A DNA stretch of 64,000 bases. Origin: Lachnotalea sp. AF33-28. GTDB taxonomy: Bacteria > Bacillota > Clostridia > Lachnospirales > Lachnospiraceae. The position numbers and the translations under genes were made by a program. The notes under the pieces are model-generated. The model was not told where the DNA came from. It saw only the letters and a list, made by a program, of their open reading frames with translations, and did no database searches. Each line of letters opens with the position of its first letter. The stretch's first letter is position 1. Below are positions 9,240-17,269 of the stretch, piece by piece. The stretch covers positions 248,001-312,000 of the forward strand of contig NZ_QUEE01000002.1 in the NCBI RefSeq assembly GCF_003477885.1, in the 5' to 3' direction.

Positions 9240-10187
9240 ATGAGGCGGATATACGATCAATCGATGTGCCTACAGGCGCAGATGCTCCATGCAATCGCTA
9301 CAGTGCACGGAGAAGGCGCACATAAGAAAAAAATTACCGGAAAAGGCATAGGCGTGGCAATCCTGGACACCGGGATCACACCGCATCCGGATTTTGATAA
9401 CCGAATCCTTGGATTTTGTGACTTTCTTAAAAACCGCAGCATTCCCTATGACGATAACGGGCACGGCACCCATGTGGCCGGAATTATAGGCGGCAGCGGA
9501 GCGGCTTCAGAGGGGAAAATTGTCGGAATGGCCCCCGGCTGCAATCTCATCTCATTAAAGGTACTGGACAGAAAAGGCAACGGCAGCTTAAGCAATGTGC
9601 TGTCCGGCCTGAACTGGATCATTAAAAATAAAGACAGATACGGAATCCGTATTGTAAATATATCGGTAGGTGCTTTGGCCAAAAAAGGGATGGGAGAGGA
9701 TTCCATTCTGGTGCGCAGTGTGGAAGAAGTCTGGGATCAGGGGCTTGTGGTGGTAGTTGCCGCCGGCAATCTGGGACCTGGGCAGAGCACGATCACGACG
9801 CCCGGCATAAGCCGGAAGGTGATTACGGTGGGCTGCTCTGACGATGCCAAGATGGTAGAGGTATTCGGCACCAAGATGGTGCATTACTCCGGCCGCGGCC
9901 CTACCAGAGACTGCTGTATTGTAAAGCCTGAGATTGTAGCGCCGGGCTCAAATATCATCTCCTGCAACGGTCTGTACCAGAAAACGCATAACTATTATGC
10001 GGTAAAGAGCGGAACCAGCATGTCCACTCCGATTGTATCGGGAGCAATTGCCCTGCTGCTGGAGAAGCAGCCGTGGCTTACCAACGCGGAAGTGAAGCTG
10101 AAGCTTAGGGAAAGCTGCGATGACCTGGGATTTGCCAAATGCCATCAGGGCTGGGGACAGCTGAATGTGAAAAAGCTGTTAAGCTGA
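9240..10187 (+). CDS. S8 family (subtilisin-like) serine peptidase, probably intracellular
   Basis: 315 residues. The catalytic triad is visible: Asp in VAILDTGI (about residue 43), His in NGHGTHVAG (about 76) and Ser in SGTSMSTP (about 260). The oxyanion Asn is in VAAGN. There is no signal peptide and no long pro-domain, as in intracellular subtilisins. Upstream in-frame ATGs at 9150 and elsewhere lack a ribosome site; the ATG at 9240 has GGAGG at good spacing. It begins 94 bases after the DUF5107 gene. A GC-rich hairpin (10230-10263) follows. Confidence 0.92.
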   Translation: MRRIYDQSMCLQAQMLHAIATVHGEGAHKKKITGKGIGVAILDTGITPHPDFDNRILGFCDFLKNRSIPYDDNGHGTHVAGIIGGSGAASEGKIVGMAPGCNLISLKVLDRKGNGSLSNVLSGLNWIIKNKDRYGIRIVNISVGALAKKGMGEDSILVRSVEEVWDQGLVVVVAAGNLGPGQSTITTPGISRKVITVGCSDDAKMVEVFGTKMVHYSGRGPTRDCCIVKPEIVAPGSNIISCNGLYQKTHNYYAVKSGTSMSTPIVSGAIALLLEKQPWLTNAEVKLKLRESCDDLGFAKCHQGWGQLNVKKLLS

Positions 10188-10229
10188 CAGAATGTGGCCG
10201 GCAGTCCTGCATCAGCGGAAATTTTGAAA

Positions 10230-10263
10230 CAGGCCGGCACTTCTTTAAAGGGATGCCGGCCTG
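10230..10263. terminator. strong hairpin after the subtilase gene
   Basis: A perfect 10-bp stem, CAGGCCGGCA with TGCCGGCCTG, with a 14-base loop. There is no good T tract, so it may stabilise the mRNA 3' end rather than terminate. Confidence 0.45.
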
Positions 10264-10391
10264 CTTCTGCTACAGGGAACAGTTGCATATGATTTCGGAA
10301 TATGTTAACATAAATGCAGCCCGTATTTTACAAAACGGAGCCTGTTCATGATAAAATGAACGGTAAAACGATAAAAGATTGGGAGGCCGTT

Positions 10392-11381
10392 ATGTACAGC
10401 AAAACCAAGCATGCTCAATCGGAGGACGTACTTCGGCGAATGGCCGTATTCGCTTTGGGATTAAACCAACAGGAGGCGGAGAGTACAAAGGTCAGGGAGC
10501 TGACCGGCGGTTACTTTAATGCGGCCTATGAGCTGACACTTGCGGATGACCGGCAGGTGATTGTAAAGATTGCGCCCTGCACAGACCGTCTTTTAACCTA
10601 TGAAAAGAACATCATGCAGGCAGAGGTGGAGGCAATGCGGCTGACGGAAGAGAAAACCGCAGTGCCGGTTCCGCATATATACTGTTATGACAACACTCAT
10701 CATCTGTGTAACTCAGACTATTTTTTTATGGAGAAGCTGGAGGGCCTGCCCTACAGCGAGTGTATGGAGTGGATGACGGATACAGACAGAGATCAGATAG
10801 AGGAAAGCCTGGGCCGCTGCAATGCTCAGATAAATGGATTGAAGGGCCTAAGCTTCGGGTGTCTGGGAAGGATAAAGGAGCAAAAAAACAGCTGGAGAGA
10901 GGCGTTTGCAGTTCTTTTAGAAGATGCGCTGGACGACGGCATGCGTGTATCCGCGGATCTGGGAGTCGGTTATGAAGAAGTGCGATCGCCGGTATCCCAC
11001 AATCTGGATGTGCTGGATGAGGTGAGCGAACCGGCCCTGGTTCATTGGGATCTCTGGGCGGGAAATGTGTTTGTGAAGGACGGTAAAATAACCGGAATCA
11101 CCGATTTTGAACGGGCGCTGTGGGGCGATCCTTTGATGGAACACTATTTCCGCATGATTACGGAGCCCAAAAGGCCGGAGGCATTTTTGAGAGGATATGG
11201 CAGGACAGAGTTTTCGGATCATGAGATGATCCGCAGACTGCTCTATAATATCTATATGTATGTGATCATGATTGTGGAGTGCTATTACAGAGAATATGAG
11301 GATGAAGGGCAGTACCGCTGGTCGGTCATCAAACTGAAAGAAAGTCTGGACATGCTGGAAAGGAGAAACGGAAGAAAATGA
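10392..11381 (+). CDS. aminoglycoside phosphotransferase (APH) family protein
   Basis: 329 residues with the protein-kinase-like APH fold. The nucleotide-binding lobe is at about 30-110 (VIVKIAP contains the Lys). The catalytic loop HWDLWAGN is at about 218-225, and TDFERALWGDP is the metal-binding DFE segment. The ATG at 10392 has GGGAGG five bases upstream; the earlier ATG at 10314 lacks one. Its stop overlaps the start of the MltG-like gene (ATGA). The substrate is unknown: family members phosphorylate antibiotics, sugars or amino alcohols, and resistance cannot be claimed. Confidence 0.87.
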   Translation: MYSKTKHAQSEDVLRRMAVFALGLNQQEAESTKVRELTGGYFNAAYELTLADDRQVIVKIAPCTDRLLTYEKNIMQAEVEAMRLTEEKTAVPVPHIYCYDNTHHLCNSDYFFMEKLEGLPYSECMEWMTDTDRDQIEESLGRCNAQINGLKGLSFGCLGRIKEQKNSWREAFAVLLEDALDDGMRVSADLGVGYEEVRSPVSHNLDVLDEVSEPALVHWDLWAGNVFVKDGKITGITDFERALWGDPLMEHYFRMITEPKRPEAFLRGYGRTEFSDHEMIRRLLYNIYMYVIMIVECYYREYEDEGQYRWSVIKLKESLDMLERRNGRK

Positions 11382-12538
11382 AAAAACGGATGAAATACCT
11401 GCTTATGCTCATCGCTTTTGTTTTGCTGATGACAGGCTGCAATAAGAGCGGTAAAGCGGATGAAACGACTGCCGCCAATACCGAGGATGAACTTAAGACG
11501 GTGAAGGATCTGGGAGATTCCAGCTTTCGCAAATACCTGGACGGTTTAAAGTCCGATGAGGTGGATGAGAGCGAGCGCATCGATGCGTATCAGCTGACCA
11601 GCGGGAATGTGAAGCTGTCCGATGAGGAAACGAGAGAGTACACCTATACCGCCCAGGCCTCTGTGACTACCGCCGCAGGCGGGGATACCATATCCGTAAC
11701 TTATCAGATACGAAAGATCAGCGACGGAGCTTTTGAAACCGTGAGCATGGATTTTGAACGCGGAAATGCGGGAACGGATCCGGCAGCGCCTTCTGACGGC
11801 GGCAGCAGCGGCAGTCAGGCCGGGGAGACAACGGAATCGCCTACAGTCCGCATCACCATACCGGAAGGGTATACGGTGGCACAGATATTTAACAAGCTGG
11901 AAGAAAACGGTGTATGCAGCGCCGAGAGCCTGTTTGAGGTGTGTAACAGCTTTGATTACAGCTATTACAGCCTGGTAGCAGAGATACCGGAAAACGAACA
12001 CCGCTGTTTTAAGCTGGAAGGATATCTCTTCCCCGATACGTATGATTTTTACCGCGACAGCAAGCCGGAGGATGCGATCGGCGTATTCCTTCGCAATACG
12101 GAAAAGAAGATCAGCGATGAAATACGGTCCGCGGCTGCCGATAAGGGGCTGTCCGTCTATGAACTGCTGACCATTGCTTCCATGATTGAAAAAGAGGGCG
12201 CCAATCCGGATGAGATGCCCAATATCTCGTCCATCATCTATAACCGTCTGGATGCGGGCATGAAGCTGGAATTGGACGCTACGATCACTTATGTGGAGAA
12301 ACATATCAAGCCCTACATTGACGGGGATCAGGACAGATACAGCGCCTATTACAATACTTACCGCTGTGATGCGCTTCCATCCGGTCCCATAAGCAATCCT
12401 GGCATGAAGGCGATTCAGGCGGCGCTGAATCCGGCGGATACCGATTATTATTATTTCGTTAATGATGATTCCGCCAATTACTATTATGCAGAAACCTATG
12501 AAGAGCATCTTAAAAATGTGGAGAAGGCCGGACAGTGA
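11378..12538 (+). CDS. MltG/YceG-like endolytic transglycosylase lipoprotein
   Basis: 386 residues. A lipoprotein signal ends at MTGC (Cys about 21), a low-complexity Ser/Gly/Thr linker spans about 125-150, and the YceG domain runs from about 155 to the end. Diagnostic parts are PEGYTVAQIF, LEGYLFPDTYDF, the catalytic-Glu segment IASMIEKEG, and LPSGPISNPG. MltG cleaves nascent peptidoglycan strands at the membrane. Most Clostridial MltG proteins have a transmembrane anchor, so the lipoprotein form is somewhat unusual. Translationally coupled to the APH-family gene. Confidence 0.85.
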   Translation: MKKRMKYLLMLIAFVLLMTGCNKSGKADETTAANTEDELKTVKDLGDSSFRKYLDGLKSDEVDESERIDAYQLTSGNVKLSDEETREYTYTAQASVTTAAGGDTISVTYQIRKISDGAFETVSMDFERGNAGTDPAAPSDGGSSGSQAGETTESPTVRITIPEGYTVAQIFNKLEENGVCSAESLFEVCNSFDYSYYSLVAEIPENEHRCFKLEGYLFPDTYDFYRDSKPEDAIGVFLRNTEKKISDEIRSAAADKGLSVYELLTIASMIEKEGANPDEMPNISSIIYNRLDAGMKLELDATITYVEKHIKPYIDGDQDRYSAYYNTYRCDALPSGPISNPGMKAIQAALNPADTDYYYFVNDDSANYYYAETYEEHLKNVEKAGQ

Positions 12539-12543
12539 GGATA

Positions 12544-12595
12544 CAGCCCGGGAAATGCGCGTAAAACGGCATTTTCCAGGCTGCTGTTTATTTAT
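12544..12595. terminator. bidirectional terminator between convergent genes
   Basis: An imperfect 15-bp stem (CAGCCCGGGAAATGC with GCATTTTCCAGGCTG) and a 10-base loop, followed by CTGTTTATTT. It serves the mltG-like gene on the plus strand and lies within 10 bases of the end of the minus-strand operon. Confidence 0.65.
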
Positions 12596-13778
12596 CTGTA
12601 CAGTTCAAAACGGTTAACCTGATCTGTTTCAGATAGCTTGAAAGGGCTTGACAGAGCAGGGCCCAGGGGAGCAGGAGCCACATGATCCGGTAATCGTTTT
12701 GCAGCCATACGGCGACCAAAAAAGAGAGCACCATGCAGCCGCACAGCAGATAAAACAGATTATCCCTAAGTGCGGCGGATGCTGTTTTTATCCAGAGCGG
12801 GAGCAGCAGCGCGGCCATGACCCCGTTTACAGCCGCATTCCAGCTGACAGCCAGCAGGGCCTGTTCCGGAACCGTTTTTTCTGTCTGGACCAGCAGCCGG
12901 ATTTGTTCGGCAGTATCGCTGAATTTGTTCTGCCAGAAAGTGAAGTCTGACCAGCTGCCGGGGATCAGCGATGCGGGAAAACGCGGCGGATACGGCATAA
13001 ACCACAGAAACACTGCCAGCGCGGCTGCCGCGGTCAGAAAACAGCCTGCAGCCGGTACAGGTAAATGCCGCAGCCGGAAGGCTTGTTTAAACAGCTTGCC
13101 ACAGCCCCACGCGGCTGCAAGCAGCGGCATGAGCACAGCGGCCAGCCTTGCGGCCGTATGATACAGGGAAATCCGGCGGGAGGTTCCATAGATGCCATGC
13201 CGGTCCATAAAAGACTGTGCATCTTTATCCGTGCTTTGTGAATCATCCGGCCGTCCGAGCGTGAGCATGTTTAGCTCTGCCTGATCCGACGGCAGGGGTG
13301 CGGCCGCAATAATACCGTCATACTGATCCAGGACACCCCGTACCGTGAGCGTGCGGCCGTCCAGTTCAATTTCCATCCCATCCGCATTTACGCTTCCGAA
13401 CAGACGATAGGCCAGGTCTTTGGAGATCAGACAGCCCTTTTGATCGGAAGGATCCAAAACGGTTTGGCCAAACAGCAGGGAACTGTCACCATAAACGATC
13501 AGACAGCCGGCGGCTGCGGATCGGTTCAGGACAGGGTTTCTTATCTGCTTTTCCAACAGCTGGCTCCAGAGCAGAAAAGGCATGGGATGGGCTTCACTTT
13601 GTTCCTGCGCCAGCATACCGGCTGCCTTTTGCGGATTTAAAGGTGTATCGGTAAGATCAAACAGCCAGGCAGTGGATGAGATATCCAGCCGGTCCGCATC
13701 TGCCAGAGCCTTTGCCATGCATATAAGAAGGGCTCCTGACAGCAGGAATAAGACCAGATATCTCATTGCCGCCTTCAT
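12588..13778 (-). CDS. MacB-like ABC transporter permease/periplasmic-core membrane protein
   Basis: 396 residues. A signal-anchor helix (about 5-25) is followed by an extracytoplasmic domain. The segment CLISKDLAYRLFGSVNADGMEIELDG resembles the MacB/FtsX periplasmic core. Four to five hydrophobic segments follow in the C-terminal half (about 215-390). Its start overlaps the stop of the upstream HlyD-like gene by 4 bases (ATGA), so the two are coupled. The nearest ABC ATPase is about 14 kb away. Family assignment is by pattern only; an export or envelope-sensing role is inferred from the adaptor partner. Confidence 0.6.
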   Translation of the reverse strand: MKAAMRYLVLFLLSGALLICMAKALADADRLDISSTAWLFDLTDTPLNPQKAAGMLAQEQSEAHPMPFLLWSQLLEKQIRNPVLNRSAAAGCLIVYGDSSLLFGQTVLDPSDQKGCLISKDLAYRLFGSVNADGMEIELDGRTLTVRGVLDQYDGIIAAAPLPSDQAELNMLTLGRPDDSQSTDKDAQSFMDRHGIYGTSRRISLYHTAARLAAVLMPLLAAAWGCGKLFKQAFRLRHLPVPAAGCFLTAAAALAVFLWFMPYPPRFPASLIPGSWSDFTFWQNKFSDTAEQIRLLVQTEKTVPEQALLAVSWNAAVNGVMAALLLPLWIKTASAALRDNLFYLLCGCMVLSFLVAVWLQNDYRIMWLLLPWALLCQALSSYLKQIRLTVLNCTDK

Positions 13779-15493
13779 TCTTCCGACAGACGTATGCGGT
13801 CGCCGGTCTGCAGCGGCTTGGTGGAGGTTTCAACGAATTTTTGTCCTGAAGGAAAATCGGTGGGAGAGAGCGCCGCGTATTTCCCGTTTTTCTCCAATAC
13901 GGTGACTTCCAGTTTTTCCACGGTCCATTCGGATCCCAGTACGGTCTGCACTTCTTTGGGGATCAGCAGATAGCTTTTATTCTGTTCCATATGCAGCGCG
14001 CTTAGAGGCACGCAGCTTTCATAGATTTTTGACCTGCTGGTGGCTTCCAGCACTGCGGCGGAACCGATCTGTGCCAGGCCCTTGGGAATACTCACCGATA
14101 TGTCATAGAGATCCGGATTTTCGGCGTTGACCTCAATCGTATCAATGGTCAGATCTTTCAGCTCTTTTTTGTCATTGCCGACTTTTAAGATGACACTGTC
14201 GCCGCGGTTTAGATGCTTCGCGTCCTCTGCACTAATCTGCGCGGTAAACCTGCATCCGGCATCTGCATTGGCAAGAAGTATGCTGGTATTGGATGAAGTG
14301 GGTTCACCTGTCATCACGGACACTTTAAGGATCAGTCCATCCGCGGAAGATGTTACAACGCCCTCACAGGCCAGCATATCTTCCAGCTTTTTCAGAGCAT
14401 CTTCTTTCTCTTTCAGCTCGAGCTTCGCGATCGTTTCAGAGCTGTCGGCCCGTTTAGGGCTGTCGGCATCCTCGATGGCCCGTTCTGCCTGCCGCAGGCT
14501 CTCTGCCTGTGAAGCCAGCGCATCCTCATAGGCCAGCTTTTTCGCATTATAGTCGTCTTCCAGAGCCTTTTCCTGCGCTTTCCGCTCTTCCCCCGCGTTG
14601 CTGTTTACGGTAGCCTGGTATTGATCCAGAGCGGTTTTAGCATTGGCGGAGACATCGGAGGCATTTTTTAATGTCCTGTCCGCCTGTGACAAAAGCGGCT
14701 CGTATTCGGCCCTGGCCTTAGCTTCGATCTTCTTTTTTTCTTCTTCGGTCAGTATGGCATTGCCTGAGAGGCCGGATTGTGCTTCCTGAATCCTGGCCTG
14801 AACGGTTTCTTCCAGTTCTTTGTTGAGCGTGTTTAGAGAGTCCTGTGCGCTCTGCTGCTGGGAAAGGGCTGTATTGTATGCATTTTTCAGGCCTTCCAGT
14901 ATATCGTTCTGACCGTTTTGGGAAGGCTTATTCCTGAAGTCGGTCAGCGCCTGGCTGGCTTCGTCCATGGCCTGCTTCGCCTGCTGTATGAGCTTGTCTG
15001 TCTTTTCTTTTGTTGTGTTGTAATCCTCTCTGGCGCGTGCGATGCTGTTTTCCTTATTTTCCTGATCCAGCCGATTGTTGGAAGCAGCCGCCTGAGCCTG
15101 CAGCTTCATCTTTTCGATCTCCTGGTTCAGGGCGAGGATCTGGGCGCTTAAATCCTCCGTATCCAGCGTAAACAGCGGATCGCCCGCTTTTACGGATTCG
15201 CCTTCCCTCACATGCACCTGCTTCACTTTCACATTGGGGAGGGTGGAGAGCGCGGTTTCCTGATCCTGTACGGTGCGGCCGTTAGCGGTGATATTATAGT
15301 CAATGGTCATTTTCTGCGGAGATGCCAGGACTGCCTCGGCTATGGTCATGCTGCGGGCGGCTCTCGAAAGAAGGGTGAGCAGTATCATCAGAAACATAAA
15401 TCCCGCCAGGCACCGCAGGGCTTTTTGGCGCAGGGAGACCGACTGAAAGTCAGGGATCCGGACAGAAGTTATTTTTCGGAGCAGTTTATTCAT
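13775..15493 (-). CDS. HlyD-like membrane fusion/efflux adaptor protein
   Basis: 572 residues. One N-terminal transmembrane helix (about 28-45) is followed by a biotinyl-lipoyl-like half-motif (VKQVHVREGESVKAGDPLF) near 95-113. A very long coiled coil rich in Glu/Ala/Lys/Gln follows (about 115-365). The second half of the lipoyl domain (SSADGLILKVSVMTGE) is near 375-395, then beta-barrel domains. This is the typical architecture of adaptors that partner with MacB-like exporters. It is coupled to the MacB-like gene and sits about 20 bases downstream of the MalG-type permease in the same operon, an unusual pairing with import-type genes. Confidence 0.82.
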   Translation of the reverse strand: MNKLLRKITSVRIPDFQSVSLRQKALRCLAGFMFLMILLTLLSRAARSMTIAEAVLASPQKMTIDYNITANGRTVQDQETALSTLPNVKVKQVHVREGESVKAGDPLFTLDTEDLSAQILALNQEIEKMKLQAQAAASNNRLDQENKENSIARAREDYNTTKEKTDKLIQQAKQAMDEASQALTDFRNKPSQNGQNDILEGLKNAYNTALSQQQSAQDSLNTLNKELEETVQARIQEAQSGLSGNAILTEEEKKKIEAKARAEYEPLLSQADRTLKNASDVSANAKTALDQYQATVNSNAGEERKAQEKALEDDYNAKKLAYEDALASQAESLRQAERAIEDADSPKRADSSETIAKLELKEKEDALKKLEDMLACEGVVTSSADGLILKVSVMTGEPTSSNTSILLANADAGCRFTAQISAEDAKHLNRGDSVILKVGNDKKELKDLTIDTIEVNAENPDLYDISVSIPKGLAQIGSAAVLEATSRSKIYESCVPLSALHMEQNKSYLLIPKEVQTVLGSEWTVEKLEVTVLEKNGKYAALSPTDFPSGQKFVETSTKPLQTGDRIRLSEE

Positions 15494-15516
15494 GTGTTAC
15501 CTCCATTATACATTTG

Positions 15517-16356
15517 TCATTCTTTTATAGCGCTGGCAATGATGCCCTGTTCCAGATAATCCTGCCCGCTAAGAAAGATCAGGACGGCCGGAAAAAGTGC
15601 GGTGACTGAAGCGGTGAAAGCTATTCCTGCGCGGTCCAGACTGATATTAGGCAGATACAGTGACAGCGGCCACAGGCGTTTATCCTGCAGAAAGGTCAGG
15701 GGCTGCTCGATTAAGTTCCAGTATTCCAGAAAACTTAACACGACCGCAGAAACCACTCCGGCGGAGCCTAAAGGCAGGCCGATATGAAGAAAAATCTGCA
15801 GCGGGCCCGCGCCGTCAATCTGCGCGGCTTCCAGGATGGAACCCGGCACGCCGCAGAAAAAACGGTACATGATGAATACCGGAAATGTGGAAAAAGCCGC
15901 CGGGAGAATGATGCCGGCATGGGTATTAAGAAGATGAAGGCGGTCGAGAACCAGGTAGTTGGAGAGCATGGTCACCTGAAAAGGCATCATCATCAACAGT
16001 ATATACAGGGTAAAAACGGCTTTTTTCAGGGGAAAACGGTATTTGGCAAACCCCCAGGCGGCAGGTATGCCCACAAGCACCTGCCCGGCCAGGATCCCCG
16101 CGGTTAACTTTACTGAGTTCCAGAACATCACAAAGAATTCCGGTGAGTCCAGAAGCAGACCGGCATAGTGTTTTAAGGTGGGCATCATTGGCAGCAGGCG
16201 GAAGGATGCATAGCCTTTGCTGCCTTTAAGGACCGGTCCCAGCAGTGAAGAAAGTTCTGTATCGGCCATCAGCGAGCCTGTCAAAAGAAACAGTATGGGA
16301 TAACAGGCGATGCCCGCCAGCAGAAAACAGAAGAGAAGCGGTAGTATTTTTTTCAT
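15517..16356 (-). CDS. carbohydrate ABC transporter permease (MalG type)
   Basis: 279 residues with six predicted membrane helices. The EAA loop EAAQIDGAGPLQIFLHIGLPL (about 180-200) contacts the ATPase of the importer. It lies 4 bases downstream of the MalF-type partner on the minus strand. No ATPase gene is in this operon, which is common for Bacillota sugar importers that share an MsmK/UgpC-like ATPase encoded elsewhere. The substrate is unknown. Confidence 0.9.
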   Translation of the reverse strand: MKKILPLLFCFLLAGIACYPILFLLTGSLMADTELSSLLGPVLKGSKGYASFRLLPMMPTLKHYAGLLLDSPEFFVMFWNSVKLTAGILAGQVLVGIPAAWGFAKYRFPLKKAVFTLYILLMMMPFQVTMLSNYLVLDRLHLLNTHAGIILPAAFSTFPVFIMYRFFCGVPGSILEAAQIDGAGPLQIFLHIGLPLGSAGVVSAVVLSFLEYWNLIEQPLTFLQDKRLWPLSLYLPNISLDRAGIAFTASVTALFPAVLIFLSGQDYLEQGIIASAIKE

Positions 16357-16360
16357 TCGG

Positions 16361-17200
16361 TCAGTCCTCCTCGCCGCCCCAGGATTTTTTAAGGATCAGC
16401 ACTAAAGCGAATATCACGGCAGCACAGGTGACGGCCCCGGCCGCCATCTTATCCAGCGACAGATCCCGAAACCAGTTATTGAACAAATGCTGCAGCAGAT
16501 ACATGCTTTCATGGGGATAATCCCCAGCCACCAGATAGCCTTCGCGGAACACCTTAAAGGAGTTTAGAAGCGACAGAACGGAAATGGTAAACAGCGTGGG
16601 CATGAGGCCTGGCATCGTGATCTTTAGGAAGCACTGGAAGGAACCTGCTCCGTCCACTCTGGCCGCCTCATACAGGCTGACCGGTATGGAGGAAAGGCCC
16701 GCCATCCATAACACAATGTTGTAGCCCAGATTGCGCCACAGGTAACTGATGACCAGAATCCAAAAAGCAAAGCCGGTATTCATCCAGTCCGTTCCGGCAT
16801 ATCCAAGGCTATGGAGCAGATGATTTAGCAGGCCGCTGTTGTGAAACAGCACCCGCCATAAAAGCACCACGGAGGCCACGGGTATGGCCATGGGAAGCAG
16901 AAAACAGGTTTTTAAAATGCCCCCTGCCGCCTGCCTGTTTAAAAAGGCGGCGATGCTTAGCGACAGGACGATGAGCAGAGGAATGCAGATTCCCACAAAG
17001 CGCAGCGTATTTTTACCGGCCAGAAGGAAGGCCGGATTGGTGAAAACCGTCAGATAATTCTGTATCCCTACCCACCTGCTGTTCACCGCTTCCAGAAAGG
17101 AGCGCCGTATCACATCCAGAAAGGGGATCAGCACAAAGATACAGACACCGATGAGGCTGGGCAGTACAAAGAGGATTCCGGTCATCTGTCTTTTTTTCAT
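16361..17200 (-). CDS. sugar ABC transporter permease (MalF type)
   Basis: 279 residues with six predicted membrane helices. The N-terminus is positively charged (MKKRQ) with a first helix at about 8-30. The EAA motif EAARVDGAGSFQCFLKITMP is at about 170-190. It is transcribed from the minus strand after the propeller/solute-binding gene and separated from it by a GC-rich hairpin that could tune relative expression. It forms the heterodimeric channel with the following MalG-type protein. Confidence 0.9.
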   Translation of the reverse strand: MKKRQMTGILFVLPSLIGVCIFVLIPFLDVIRRSFLEAVNSRWVGIQNYLTVFTNPAFLLAGKNTLRFVGICIPLLIVLSLSIAAFLNRQAAGGILKTCFLLPMAIPVASVVLLWRVLFHNSGLLNHLLHSLGYAGTDWMNTGFAFWILVISYLWRNLGYNIVLWMAGLSSIPVSLYEAARVDGAGSFQCFLKITMPGLMPTLFTISVLSLLNSFKVFREGYLVAGDYPHESMYLLQHLFNNWFRDLSLDKMAAGAVTCAAVIFALVLILKKSWGGEED

Positions 17201-17235
17201 AAAATAGGATCCTTTCAGTGAATTGAGGAGAAACG

Positions 17236-17261
17236 GGCCGGCATCTAAGTCGAAGCCGGCC
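17236..17261 (-). terminator. intra-operon hairpin after the solute-binding gene
   Basis: A perfect 7-bp stem, GGCCGGC with GCCGGCC, and a 12-base loop between the solute-binding gene and the permeases. Such hairpins often protect the abundant binding-protein mRNA or cause partial termination. Confidence 0.5.
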
Positions 17262-17269
17262 CCGGTGAT

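Noticed and set aside
11546..12508. 320-residue minus-strand open frame opposite the MltG-like gene
   Set aside because: Shadow of the conserved YceG-domain gene; rich in Ile/Arg/His as expected from antisense codons.
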